Shown: positions 8,028 through 14,438 of the stretch, in pieces
Layout: the number at the start of each line of letters is the position of its first letter
Numbering within the stretch: position 1 is the stretch's first letter
Assembly (NCBI GenBank): GCA_035716135.1
Contig: DASTKD010000390.1
Span: forward strand, 1 to 17,232
Reading direction: 5' to 3'
Source: CF-113 sp035716135
GTDB lineage: Bacteria > Chloroflexota > Ktedonobacteria > Ktedonobacterales > Ktedonobacteraceae
DNA length: 17,232 bases
Notes under the pieces: generated by a model
Told to the model about the DNA's origin: nothing
What the model saw: the letters and a program-made list of their open reading frames with translations, nothing else
Databases searched by the model: none
Position numbers and translations under genes: made by a program

Positions 8028-8512
8028 GTTTCCCTGCTCACAATACCGTAGAGCAGCGTGAGCAGGGGAATGAGCAAGGCGGCAAGGTCGACGAACGCGC
8101 CGAAGTGGGGCGAGCCGACATAGGGCCGGGCATCATCGGAGATGATATTCAAGATTACAACGATGGCGGCAAAGGCTCCCAGCGTCCAGAACAACTGCCT
8201 GCGCCGCTCACGCGCATTGCCAAGTCTAGTTCTCACCTCCCTCGATTGGGCGCTTTCCTGATCTTCCTGTCTGGCCTCTCCAAATTCTACCTCTCGCTGC
8301 CGCCTCAGACGCAGCAAAGCCAGCAGGCGACGCAGCAAGTGGACGATGCACAGGAAAAACGCGACGAGACTCGCAGCCAGACCGGTTAGCGTGAGAACCA
8401 GCGCCGCTTCATTGAGCGATGACGCCAAAGAATTGTTCACCAGGAACAAACCGGCACTCAGGCCAATACAGACAATGCCAACCACAGATGCAATCATAAT
8501 CGCTTTACGCAT
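8006..8512 (-). CDS. Four-helix membrane protein of unknown function (left copy)
   Basis: Mirror copy of the 168-residue protein at 8721-9227, identical in sequence. It has four predicted membrane helices with a charged Arg/Glu-rich loop between helices 2 and 3, and ends in SKKNTV inside the inverted repeat shared with the oxidoreductase ending at 7931. The two copies are divergent, with the palindrome axis midway between their starts. No family recognised. Confidence 0.7.
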   Translation of the reverse strand: MRKAIMIASVVGIVCIGLSAGLFLVNNSLASSLNEAALVLTLTGLAASLVAFFLCIVHLLRRLLALLRLRRQREVEFGEARQEDQESAQSREVRTRLGNARERRRQLFWTLGAFAAIVVILNIISDDARPYVGSPHFGAFVDLAALLIPLLTLLYGIVSRETSKKNTV

Positions 8513-8545
8513 GTCAAATGTCCTTTTTTAGCGTGTCTTCCAAGC

Positions 8546-8554
8546 ATTGTAGCA
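8546..8554 (-). promoter_or_regulatory. Extended -10 promoter for the four-helix protein (left copy)
   Basis: Mirror of the TGCTACAAT element at 8679-8687, reading leftward toward the copy of the gene that starts at 8512. Confidence 0.45.
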
Positions 8555-8604
8555 GATTATTGTGGTTATGGTAGGGAAGCCATGAGAAACAGGAACACAG
8601 GCAA

Positions 8605-8628
8605 CCGGATATGCCGCGGCATATCCGG
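8605..8628. other. Axis of the palindrome
   Basis: The centre lies between 8616 and 8617 inside CCGCGG (8614-8619), in the context ATGCCGCGGCAT. Everything around it is symmetrical by necessity, so short palindromes here are not independent evidence of a protein-binding site. The axis lies about 104 bases upstream of each copy of the divergently placed membrane-protein gene, so the breakpoint falls in a promoter-proximal intergenic region and interrupts no visible gene. Confidence 0.9.
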
Positions 8629-8678
8629 TTGCCTGTGTTCCTGTTTCTCATGGCTTCCCTACCATAACCACAATAATC

Positions 8679-8687
8679 TGCTACAAT
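8679..8687 (+). promoter_or_regulatory. Extended -10 promoter for the four-helix protein (right copy)
   Basis: TGCTACAAT is an extended -10 element (TGn then TACAAT, five of six consensus bases), ending 33 bases before the ATG at 8721. No good -35 hexamer is seen at 16-18 bases, which fits extended -10 promoters. Inferred from sequence only. Confidence 0.45.
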
Positions 8688-8720
8688 GCTTGGAAGACAC
8701 GCTAAAAAAGGACATTTGAC

Positions 8721-9227
8721 ATGCGTAAAGCGATTATGATTGCATCTGTGGTTGGCATTGTCTGTATTGGCCTGAGTGCCGGTTTGTTCCTGGTGAACAA
8801 TTCTTTGGCGTCATCGCTCAATGAAGCGGCGCTGGTTCTCACGCTAACCGGTCTGGCTGCGAGTCTCGTCGCGTTTTTCCTGTGCATCGTCCACTTGCTG
8901 CGTCGCCTGCTGGCTTTGCTGCGTCTGAGGCGGCAGCGAGAGGTAGAATTTGGAGAGGCCAGACAGGAAGATCAGGAAAGCGCCCAATCGAGGGAGGTGA
9001 GAACTAGACTTGGCAATGCGCGTGAGCGGCGCAGGCAGTTGTTCTGGACGCTGGGAGCCTTTGCCGCCATCGTTGTAATCTTGAATATCATCTCCGATGA
9101 TGCCCGGCCCTATGTCGGCTCGCCCCACTTCGGCGCGTTCGTCGACCTTGCCGCCTTGCTCATTCCCCTGCTCACGCTGCTCTACGGTATTGTGAGCAGG
9201 GAAACAAGCAAGAAGAACACAGTGTAG
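8721..9227 (+). CDS. Four-helix membrane protein of unknown function (right copy)
   Basis: A 168-residue protein I cannot assign to a named family. Hydrophobic segments at about residues 4-25, 35-60, 107-125 and 137-158 suggest four membrane helices. Between helices 2 and 3 lies a highly charged, Arg/Glu-rich stretch (about 61-106) that is probably cytoplasmic by the positive-inside rule. The start follows AAAAAGGA nine to ten bases upstream, with an extended -10 element further up. The last residues SKKNTV equal the end of the unrelated oxidoreductase on the opposite strand, because both stop codons lie in one inverted repeat; the native C-terminus may therefore have been altered. The gene is monocistronic and converges on the LLM oxidoreductase 74 bases away. 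Real gene: fairly sure; function: unknown. Confidence 0.7.
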   Translation: MRKAIMIASVVGIVCIGLSAGLFLVNNSLASSLNEAALVLTLTGLAASLVAFFLCIVHLLRRLLALLRLRRQREVEFGEARQEDQESAQSREVRTRLGNARERRRQLFWTLGAFAAIVVILNIISDDARPYVGSPHFGAFVDLAALLIPLLTLLYGIVSRETSKKNTV

Positions 9228-9323
9228 CATTGGGGTCTGTGAGTGCTGGTGGGGGAGAGAAGGCCGCCTGCGCCCTTCCCAGACCCATTCCCAAGCCCTG
9301 GCTACACTGTGTTCTTCTTGCTT
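9206..9323. repeat. 23-bp inverted repeat over two convergent stop codons (right copy)
   Basis: Arms at 9206-9228 and 9301-9323 are perfect reverse complements around a 72-base loop. Each arm includes the last codons (SKKNTV) and the TAG stop of one of the two convergent genes. The loop adds GGGTCTG/CAGACCC pairing and an inner GAAGG...CCTTC stem, so the RNA from either strand could form a long branched hairpin. There is no T-tract directly after the stem, so it is not a classic intrinsic terminator, but it may act as a bidirectional 3'-end structure. I saw no target-site duplication outside the arms, so a MITE origin is unproven. Confidence 0.75.
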
Positions 9324-10078
9324 AGCTGTGCCAGCCTATCGAAGGGGTGCCAGAAGGTGATGAAGGTGCGCTCGACTCCAAGCTTCTCCCAATCGGTCAG
9401 CTTTTCTTCGATGTTTTCCAGCCAGTCCCAGACGAAGGTGGAGAGTGTCACGGCTCGCTGCGCGTCGGTGATGGCTTGACGGGCAAAGCGGATCACGTCG
9501 TCATCGGCGTAAACGTTGATTTCGTCGGCATAATGGACGGCGCTCTGGATCAGGCTGCGCGAGTTGCCAGCGCCGACGACGATACGAGGCCGAGCCGGGG
9601 GTACAGGAACTGAGGCTGCATTCTTCAAGTGCAGGTGCTTGCCCTCGAACGTCACCACCTCGCCCTGCCAGATGCGGCGCAGGATGGCGACCGTCTCAGC
9701 CAGTCCGCTGATGCGCTCAGGCGCGGGAGGAACGGGCAGACCCCAGGCACGGGCCTCCTGAAAGAAGTCGCCCGCTCCAATACCCAGTTCGAAGCGTCCA
9801 TTGCTGAGGATGGATAGAGTCGCAACCTCCTTTGCCAGCACGCCTGGTAGGTAGTTCATGCGATCAATCACCATGGGTACCAGATGGATGCGCGAGGTGG
9901 CCATCGCCAGGGCGCCATAAGCTGACCAGCCACAGATATACTGCTGCCACTCCGGTTCATCCGAGTGGTAGTGATCCAGAAAGCCCACTGCGTCAAAGCC
10001 AAGCTGGTCGGCCTCTTTCGTCGCCGCCAGCATCGCTGACCAATCGCTCGTCGGACCAATATTGACACCGATACGCAT
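9302..10078 (-). CDS. LLM-class F420-dependent oxidoreductase (right copy)
   Basis: A 258-residue member of the luciferase-like (bacterial luciferase fold, TIM-barrel) superfamily. The N-terminus MRIGVNIGP with ADQLGFDAVGFLDHYHS at about 23-39, LSNGRFELGIGAGDF at 91-105, and ERISGLAETVAILRRIW at 121-137 match the family pattern. GFDAVGF and NGRFELGIGAG are typical of the F420-dependent branch, which transfers hydride between F420 and small organic substrates; the substrate cannot be read from sequence. Members are often around 280-330 residues, so this one is short, with a compact C-terminal part ending in SKKNTV, which is encoded by the 23-bp inverted repeat shared with the neighbouring membrane protein. 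A strong GGAGGAGGAAAGG ribosome site precedes the start. A TACAAT at 10131-10136 (minus strand) could be a weak -10. The gene lies 129 bases downstream of the MFS gene on the same strand. FMN use instead of F420 remains possible. Confidence 0.85.
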   Translation of the reverse strand: MRIGVNIGPTSDWSAMLAATKEADQLGFDAVGFLDHYHSDEPEWQQYICGWSAYGALAMATSRIHLVPMVIDRMNYLPGVLAKEVATLSILSNGRFELGIGAGDFFQEARAWGLPVPPAPERISGLAETVAILRRIWQGEVVTFEGKHLHLKNAASVPVPPARPRIVVGAGNSRSLIQSAVHYADEINVYADDDVIRFARQAITDAQRAVTLSTFVWDWLENIEEKLTDWEKLGVERTFITFWHPFDRLAQLSKKNTV

Positions 10079-10207
10079 TGCCTTTCCTCCTCCTTCACCA
10101 GTTCAGGATTCTTGAGATGTTTACCCGACAATTGTACACAGCAAATCCTGCCATCTCCTGTCATGTTCGAGAGAAAAACGGATGTGGGAGGTGGAGAGCG
10201 CGCCAAA

Positions 10208-11446
10208 TCAAGCCTCTGGCAAGGTTGCCTGTCGCATTTGTCGATTGATAAACGTAAAACCGGCCAGCACAAGCAGGCCGCACCAGACAATGCCCACCGT
10301 CGCCAGGACACCCAGGTATTCGAGGCTCAGCCCAAGCGCGGGTGGGCCGACGGTGAGGATGCTGAACAGGATCAGGCGATAGACGCCACTGACGCGCCCC
10401 TGCAGCGCATCCGGGACAATAGAAAGGCGGTAGCTGCTCATCAGGATGGCGCTGATCGAGTCAAAGATGGCTATGCCTGCGAAGATCGCTCCCAGCAGCA
10501 GGGGTGTTGTGATGACGCCGTAGAGCGGCCAGAGCAGCACAAACGCAACAAGTGCGCAACCCAGCGCGGTACCAAAGCGCAGGTGGCGCTGGAAGGGTTG
10601 GCAGAGTGCCGTACCCAGTAAATTGCCAACGCCCCCGGCAGCGACAATGAGGCCGTAAAGTACGGGTGGGATATGCTGCTGCTGCACAATTGCCAGCACG
10701 ATGAGCACGCTGGCGGTGATGACAAAATAGAGGTAACTAGAAATCAACACCACCGAGCGCATAACCTTCTGCGACCACAACCAGCTCAGTCCCTCGCGCA
10801 CTTCCACAAGCAGATGGCGGCGTTCCACGTTCCTTTCGTCCTGCATGGATGAGCGTATGTTCAGCAATGAGACAAGCAATACTATATACGAAACTGCGTC
10901 CGCGACGAAAGGAAGCAGCCGTGTCACGCTGAAGAGCAGGCTGCCGAGCGCGGGGCCGAGCAGGGAGCAGGAGCTATAGACGAACTCGTTCTGCGCCACT
11001 GCTATTGTAAGCTGTGCCTTTGGCACCACCCACGCGAGCGCTGCCAGCTCAGCCAGATCGTAGAAGAGCGAGACCGCTCCCAGGCTGAAGGCGATGCCGT
11101 AGAGCAGGAGCAGCTGCAATTGACCACCGGTCAGCAGGATGGTCAGGGGAATGCTCGCCACACACAGCAGCAGGCCGAGCGTGCAGATGAGCATTACGCG
11201 CTTTCGCGGCCAGCGATCAACCAGCGCTCCGGCGGGTAGGCTGAAGAGGGCATAGGGAAGCTGCTCCAGTCCATAGGCCAGCCCGGTCGCGGCCAGAGAA
11301 TGGGTCAATCCCACAATCAACAGTGGAAAGGCAAACTGTGTGAGGCGCGTGCCGAGTGAGGAGACGGCCTGACCGAGCCAGAGCAACAGGTAGTCCCGAT
11401 TGCGCCACAGGGAGACCGACTTCCGTGTACTCGCTTCTGTGTCCAT
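10208..11446 (-). CDS. MFS transporter, DHA3/EntS-like (right copy)
   Basis: A 412-residue major facilitator superfamily permease, the usual length for a 12-helix member. RNRDYLLLWLGQAVSSLGT at about residues 16-34 is the typical start of the MFS_3 (EntS/macrolide-efflux-like) group, followed by helix 2 and the loop 2-3 signature GALVDRWPRKRVM at 73-85, a variant of motif A with the conserved D and R/K residues. Alternating hydrophobic segments fill the rest. Proton-driven export of a small hydrophobic molecule or siderophore-like compound is the family's common role; the substrate is unknown. A well-formed promoter precedes it (11505-11533). The start shown (MDTEAS) has only a weak ribosome site, and an overlapping ATG seven bases upstream is out of frame. 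The LLM oxidoreductase follows 129 bases downstream on the same strand. Confidence 0.9.
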   Translation of the reverse strand: MDTEASTRKSVSLWRNRDYLLLWLGQAVSSLGTRLTQFAFPLLIVGLTHSLAATGLAYGLEQLPYALFSLPAGALVDRWPRKRVMLICTLGLLLCVASIPLTILLTGGQLQLLLLYGIAFSLGAVSLFYDLAELAALAWVVPKAQLTIAVAQNEFVYSSCSLLGPALGSLLFSVTRLLPFVADAVSYIVLLVSLLNIRSSMQDERNVERRHLLVEVREGLSWLWSQKVMRSVVLISSYLYFVITASVLIVLAIVQQQHIPPVLYGLIVAAGGVGNLLGTALCQPFQRHLRFGTALGCALVAFVLLWPLYGVITTPLLLGAIFAGIAIFDSISAILMSSYRLSIVPDALQGRVSGVYRLILFSILTVGPPALGLSLEYLGVLATVGIVWCGLLVLAGFTFINRQMRQATLPEA

Positions 11447-11504
11447 GCGCCATCGTTGCTTTCTAGAGAATGTGGGAGCGTTTTATGCAAAACTGACCTT
11501 TGCT

Positions 11505-11533
11505 ATCATATACGAGATAGGGAGAAATGGCAA
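11505..11533 (-). promoter_or_regulatory. Sigma-70-type promoter for the MFS gene (right copy)
   Basis: Mirror of 5700-5728: TTGCCA, 17 bases, TATGAT, read on the minus strand toward the MFS start at 11446. Confidence 0.65.
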
Positions 11534-11534
11534 T

Positions 11535-11741
11535 TTAGAATTCACCATGCATTAAGGGACCGTAGCCGGAGAAGTCGAGATTGGCGAAGTGCATGTGGAT
11601 GGCCTGCCTCTCTGACAGGTAATCGTAGGAGAAACAGCCCCAGCGCGGCGTGTTGTACCCCGGAATATCTTCATAGCGCGAGAGGTAGAACTGGTATGTC
11701 CACTCAATTATTCGGAATAGGACTCTTGCCTCATTGTCCAT
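11535..11741 (-). CDS. Small conserved-looking protein or gene fragment, 68 aa (right copy)
   Basis: Mirror copy of the 68-residue frame at 5492-5698, with the same aromatic- and glycine-rich composition (PRWGCFSYDY, DFSGYGPL). It lies just upstream of the MFS promoter on the minus strand. Possibly a truncated gene. Confidence 0.45.
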   Translation of the reverse strand: MDNEARVLFRIIEWTYQFYLSRYEDIPGYNTPRWGCFSYDYLSERQAIHMHFANLDFSGYGPLMHGEF

Positions 11742-12249
11742 TTGGTCACTGCTCTTTCTCAGAAGAAGTGAGTGAGGCTGTCCTGGTGCCACTGTCTTTC
11801 GCTGGAACGGGCAGTTTCACTCTCAAAACAGCCTAAGCTCCCCAGGCAGGGCCTGCCCCGGCAGCATACCCTTTCGCCAGAATGTGCCGAAACTGACCGA
11901 AGGGATGCTTGACATCTCTTGTGAGCTGGGAAAGAGATCAAAGGAAGCATGCTCACCAACCTCGACACGCGCCTCTGCTTTCCATTGGACTCACCCGGCA
12001 CCAACTCGTCTGAACGGCGACACCTCTTCACACATGCCCTCGCCAATACCAAACATGATCAACGCAGAGGGGACATCTTATTGCGACTTTCCCGCTTCGC
12101 GCAAACCTGCGAACCCGCCATCAGTACTCAGGAGAGATCGAAGCTTCCCTCACCTTGAGGCGGCTTGCGCAGAGGTGCAAGCCAGCGTTCGCCATCCTGC
12201 GGCTTCCCCCCGATCATGTGTGATGGCCCTGTGAGTATGAGGCCCACTT

Positions 12250-12278
12250 TTGTGATGTCCTGGTGATGTCCATACAGT
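12250..12278 (+). promoter_or_regulatory. Candidate operon promoter with 11-bp-period direct repeat (right copy)
   Basis: TTGTGA (12250-12255), 17 bases, TACAGT (12273-12278): each hexamer matches four of six consensus bases, at ideal spacing. GTGATGTCC occurs twice in tandem (12252-12260 and 12263-12271), one helical turn apart, overlapping the -35 and spacer, as in sites for OmpR/PhoB-type or other tandem-binding regulators. A moderate promoter controlled by a regulator is inferred. No regulator gene is in the window. Confidence 0.45.
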
Positions 12279-12308
12279 AAACTTTACGCTGGGAAGGTCT
12301 GTCACAGA
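12277..12308 (+). promoter_or_regulatory. Two 11-bp dyads at the operon start (right copy)
   Basis: GTAAACTTTAC (12277-12287) and TCTGTCACAGA (12298-12308) are each perfect odd palindromes. Their centres are 21 bases apart, about two helical turns. The first overlaps the last bases of the -10 and the expected start of transcription, a position suited to a repressor operator. The two sequences differ, so they need not bind the same protein. Confidence 0.35.
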
Positions 12309-12379
12309 TGCTGATGGGCACGACTAGGGGAGGGTCGGAGACGGAACGTCCTGTCCCATCGTAAGGAGGAAGAGAGAGC

Positions 12380-12681
12380 ATGAAACAGAACAACGCTGAT
12401 TCCCAGGTGGTCCCGTCGAAGGGTAGGCGCGCGATGGCGTTCGCGATGCGTTCAGTCCAGCACAAGCCCATGATCCAGGGCTTGCTCGAAGTCGATGTGA
12501 CCAGGGCTCGCGCTCACCTGAGGGACCACAAAGCGAAAACGGGGGAGTCCCTGTCGTTGGCGCTCCGGCGGCGCGCTTCACGGGGCGGCTGAAAGAGCTG
12601 ATTGAGAGCGGCCATGGTCTGGGCGACTCCACGGAAGAAAAGGAGCAGGCCGTCGCTCCAGGAACATCAAAGAAGAGCTAA
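12380..12681 (+). pseudogene. 2-oxoacid dehydrogenase E2-like gene, internally deleted and frameshifted (right copy)
   Basis: A strong AAGGAGG ribosome site precedes ATG. The first ~58 residues include RRAMAFAMRSVQHKPMIQGL (16-35) and VDVTRARAHLRDHKAKTGES, which resembles the start of the catalytic domain of E2-like acyltransferases (pfam 2-oxoacid_dh) found in Chloroflexota. The frame then runs out at a TGA (12590-12592). In the -1 frame from 12553, VVGAPAARFTGRLKELIESG follows, which resembles the C-terminal end of the same domain (VDGAPAARF, with the Asp of the usual motif missing), and it continues to a TAA at 12679-12681. The middle of the domain, including the His of the usual DHxxVDG motif, is therefore gone, with the junction near 12551-12560. 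Acyltransferase activity is not expected. Alternatively the 70-aa frame is read as a small protein. It is the first gene of the operon, 26 bases before the flavodoxin. Confidence 0.7.
12622..12678 (+). repeat. 57-bp imperfect repeat, copy A (right half)
   Basis: By hand alignment it matches 16779-16835 at 44 of 57 positions without gaps. Both copies contain GGAGC, an 8-base loop and GCTCC (here 12642-12659), a small hairpin whose stem is kept while the loop varies. Copy A lies at the 3' end of the deleted E2-like gene; copy B lies at the 3' end of the deleted SDR gene. It may be a dispersed palindromic spacer element. Confidence 0.7.
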
Positions 12682-12707
12682 AGTAGTCCACATCCCAAGG
12701 AGGACCT

Positions 12708-13190
12708 ATGAACACATTAGTTGTCTACGATTCACAATACGGGAACACCGAACGCATCGCCCAGGTCATCGCCGACACGTTGCGTGCCTTTGGGCATGCG
12801 CAGGCCGTGCGTGTCGATCCATCACGTCCGGTCTCGTTCCAGGGGGTAGACCTGCTTATTCTGGGGTGCCCAACACAGGGATTTCGACCGACCCCGGCGA
12901 TGCAGTCCTGGCTCGAAAAAATCTCACCTGCATTGCTCAGCGGCCTGGCCGTCGTGTGCTTTGATACCCGCTTCCGCGGGCGCCTCTGGCAGCGTTCGGC
13001 TGCTGTGGTGATGGCCAGGCAGCTGCGCACGATGGGAGTCGAGCCCCTGGTTCCGCCGGAGAGCTTCTTCGTGAAGGCCATGAAGAAGGAGGGCCCCCTG
13101 CTGGCCGGGGAAGTGGAGCGAGCGGCCAGGTGGGCTTTGGGCGTTCACCAACGGTGTGAGGCACAGAAAGCGCATCTCGCCGCGCACTAA
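12708..13190 (+). CDS. Flavodoxin family protein (right copy)
   Basis: A 160-residue flavodoxin-fold protein, close to the usual size of short-chain flavodoxins. VVYDSQYGNTERIAQVIA at residues 5-22 is the FMN phosphate-binding loop after strand 1. LLILGCPTQGFRPTPAMQSWL at about 49-69 is the second FMN-contacting loop (strand 3 and the segment after it), and AVVCFDTRF at 81-89 is strand 4. It should bind FMN and carry one or two electrons in the cytoplasm; the partner is unknown. The region after residue 90 (RGRLWQRSA, then VKAMKKEGPLL near 122-132) resembles the small flavodoxin-like oxidoreductases of Chloroflexota and Actinobacteria more than E. coli FldA. AAGGAGG lies seven bases before ATG. 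It follows the E2-like relict by 26 bases and precedes a second flavodoxin by 72, so it is an operon member. Confidence 0.88.
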   Translation: MNTLVVYDSQYGNTERIAQVIADTLRAFGHAQAVRVDPSRPVSFQGVDLLILGCPTQGFRPTPAMQSWLEKISPALLSGLAVVCFDTRFRGRLWQRSAAVVMARQLRTMGVEPLVPPESFFVKAMKKEGPLLAGEVERAARWALGVHQRCEAQKAHLAAH

Positions 13191-13222
13191 CCAGAGTAGG
13201 GAAACAGAGGGAGACACAGATC

Positions 13223-13244
13223 GGATACCTTGAGGAAGGTGTCC
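13223..13244 (+). other. Intergenic hairpin between the two flavodoxin genes (right copy)
   Basis: GGATACCTT and AAGGTGTCC form a nine-pair RNA stem (one U-G pair) around a GAGG tetraloop, ending six bases before the AAGGAG ribosome site of the second flavodoxin. No U-tract follows, so it is not an intrinsic terminator. A role in mRNA stability or in setting the relative translation of the two genes is possible. Confidence 0.45.
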
Positions 13245-13262
13245 ACGCGAAAGGAGATCACC

Positions 13263-13778
13263 ATGTCAGCTTCGATTCTGGTAGCATATGCAACCCGTTA
13301 CGGCTCAACGCAGGAAGTGGCCGAGGCAGTCGCGGCGACGCTGCGCGAACGGGGGCTTGTGGTCGATATTGAGCCCGCGCGGAAAGTGCGGACCCTCGAT
13401 CAGTACGGCGCCGTTGTGCTGGGGGCGCCGCTCTACATGTTCCGCTGGCACAAGGACGCCCTTCATTTCCTGGTGCAGCACCGTGAAACTCTCTCGCAGC
13501 GGCCGGTGGCCATTTTTGCGCTCGGCCCATTTCATACTGAAGAGAAGGAATTTCAGGAGGTGCGCAGGCAGCTCGACAAAGAGCTGGCGAAGTTTCCCTG
13601 GCTGACCCCACAAGCGATTGCCATCTTTGGCGGCAAGTTCGACCCGCAGAAGCTCACCTTCCCCTACAATCTGGTACCGGCCCTCAAGAACATGCCAGCC
13701 AGCGACGTGCGGGACTGGATAGCAATTCGCGCCTGGGCGAGCGATCTGGCCACACAGTTTCAGCCTGCTTTGGCATAG
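13263..13778 (+). CDS. HemG-like flavodoxin domain protein (right copy)
   Basis: A 171-residue flavodoxin-fold protein resembling menaquinone-dependent protoporphyrinogen IX dehydrogenase (HemG) and its relatives. ILVAYATRYGSTQEVAEAVA at residues 5-24 is strand 1 and the FMN phosphate loop. VVLGAPLYMFRWHKDALHFL at 51-70 is the second FMN loop, with the Gly-Ala/Ser-x-hydrophobic pattern of this group. FGGKFD at 122-127 and SDVRDWIAIRAWASDLA at 147-163 match the C-terminal part typical of HemG-like proteins. The ATG at 13263 is chosen because GAAAGGAG lies just upstream; an in-frame ATG at 13230 would add 11 unlikely residues lying in the intergenic hairpin. Oxidation of protoporphyrinogen or reduction of quinones with FMN is plausible. 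No other haem-synthesis gene is nearby, so a general redox role is equally likely. Confidence 0.85.
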   Translation: MSASILVAYATRYGSTQEVAEAVAATLRERGLVVDIEPARKVRTLDQYGAVVLGAPLYMFRWHKDALHFLVQHRETLSQRPVAIFALGPFHTEEKEFQEVRRQLDKELAKFPWLTPQAIAIFGGKFDPQKLTFPYNLVPALKNMPASDVRDWIAIRAWASDLATQFQPALA

Positions 13779-13828
13779 GCGAGCGAGTTGGCGTGCGTAG
13801 GTCAACGAATGAGAGTCTGACAGAGGAT

Positions 13829-13876
13829 GAGGAAACATCATCTACGGAACAACGCATGGTGTGCAAAAAAGGAGGC
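13829..13876 (+). repeat. 48-bp duplicated leader, copy 1 (right half)
   Basis: Matches 14397-14444 at 36 of 48 positions by hand alignment, sharing AAACATC, GAACAA and the ribosome site AAGGAGGC. It lies directly before the start of the first Ddn-like gene. A duplicated untranslated leader or spacer. Confidence 0.7.
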
Positions 13877-13880
13877 ACTC

Positions 13881-14438
13881 ATGAACAACAGGACGTCTAC
13901 CAGGAGCCACTTGCTCAAGGAGAAGGTTGTTCTTTCTCTGAATTACGAGCTTGACAAAAGACTTGGGGGCCTCGGCGTGAGCCTGTATCGGCTGACCGGT
14001 GGCCGCATCGCCCGGAAGGTCGATGTGCTGATTCTCACGACGCGTGGGCGCAGGTCTGGAAAGACGCGGACGGTGCTCCTTCAGTTCTTCCGAGATGGCG
14101 CGAACCTGGTCATCGTGGCCGCCAATAGCGGCCGGTCCTCCCACCCCGGCTGGTTCTACAACCTGAAGGCTACCCCGACGGCGCGAGTCCAGGTCATGAA
14201 CCGCATCTTGCAGGTTCGCGCCGAGGAGTTGTCGGCAGATGAGGCGACCGCCTTCTGGCCGCGCGTCCTGCGTGTCGCGCCTACTTACGCACGGTATCAG
14301 CAAGCCACCAGTCGTCCCATTCCACTCGTGCGTCTCGTCCCCATTGAGCAGGCCGGGGAACAGATCATGCCAGGCGGCGAGGCCCTGCCTCGTCGAGAGA
14401 AAACATCTTCCGCAGAACAATGTGTTTTGCGCAAATAA
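13881..14438 (+). CDS. Ddn-like deazaflavin (F420)-dependent nitroreductase family protein, first (right copy)
   Basis: 185 residues of the split-barrel Ddn/deazaflavin-dependent oxidoreductase family, which uses reduced F420 to reduce quinones, nitro compounds and similar substrates at or near the membrane. Signature segments: LILTTRGRRSGKTRTVLLQF at about 50-69 (family pattern T-x-GRxSGxxR, phosphate contacts of the cofactor) and VIVAANSGRSSHPGWFYNLKA at 77-97 (HPxWxxNL). An N-terminal helix (about 10-40) precedes the barrel, as in Ddn. The ATG at 13881 sits behind AAAAAAGGAGG; an in-frame ATG 54 bases upstream lies in the duplicated leader and is rejected. The domain should end near VRLVPIEQ (150-157), so the last ~28 residues are an extension, partly encoded by leader copy 2. 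The next gene starts 11 bases on. FMN or haem binding by other split-barrel members is the alternative. Confidence 0.87.
   Translation: MNNRTSTRSHLLKEKVVLSLNYELDKRLGGLGVSLYRLTGGRIARKVDVLILTTRGRRSGKTRTVLLQFFRDGANLVIVAANSGRSSHPGWFYNLKATPTARVQVMNRILQVRAEELSADEATAFWPRVLRVAPTYARYQQATSRPIPLVRLVPIEQAGEQIMPGGEALPRREKTSSAEQCVLRK

Larger units (their letters stand above)
11742..12379. other. Gene-poor region ahead of the redox operon (right copy)
   Basis: About 640 bases without a convincing gene. A plus-strand frame at 11949-12158 (69 codons, starting MLTNLDTRLCF, preceded by AAAGGAAG) has some protein-like character. The stretch before it in another frame (from 11884, PKLTEGMLDISCELGK) reads as if it once continued into it, so this may be a frameshifted relict; I do not recognise it. 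The last 130 bases hold the candidate operon promoter, direct repeats and dyads described separately, followed by the leader of the operon. Confidence 0.5.

Noticed and set aside
8003..8389. 128-aa plus-strand open frame (also mirrored at 8844-9230)
   Set aside because: It lies antisense to the four-helix membrane protein, has the low-complexity Gln/Arg composition of a shadow frame, and lacks a ribosome site.
8605..8628. A regulatory palindrome or telomere-resolvase site at the axis
   Set aside because: Any sequence at the centre of a perfect inverted repeat is palindromic. There is no independent signal and no resolvase gene in view.
11838..11860. GGCAGGGCCTGCC dyad and an 11-mer (AGGCAGGGCCT) recurring in reverse near 14380
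   Set aside because: Short GC-rich match that could arise by chance; no further copies or structure were seen.
13827..13880. Upstream in-frame start for the first Ddn-like protein
   Set aside because: The extra 18 residues would be encoded by the duplicated leader, and the strong AAGGAGG site lies immediately before the ATG at 13881.
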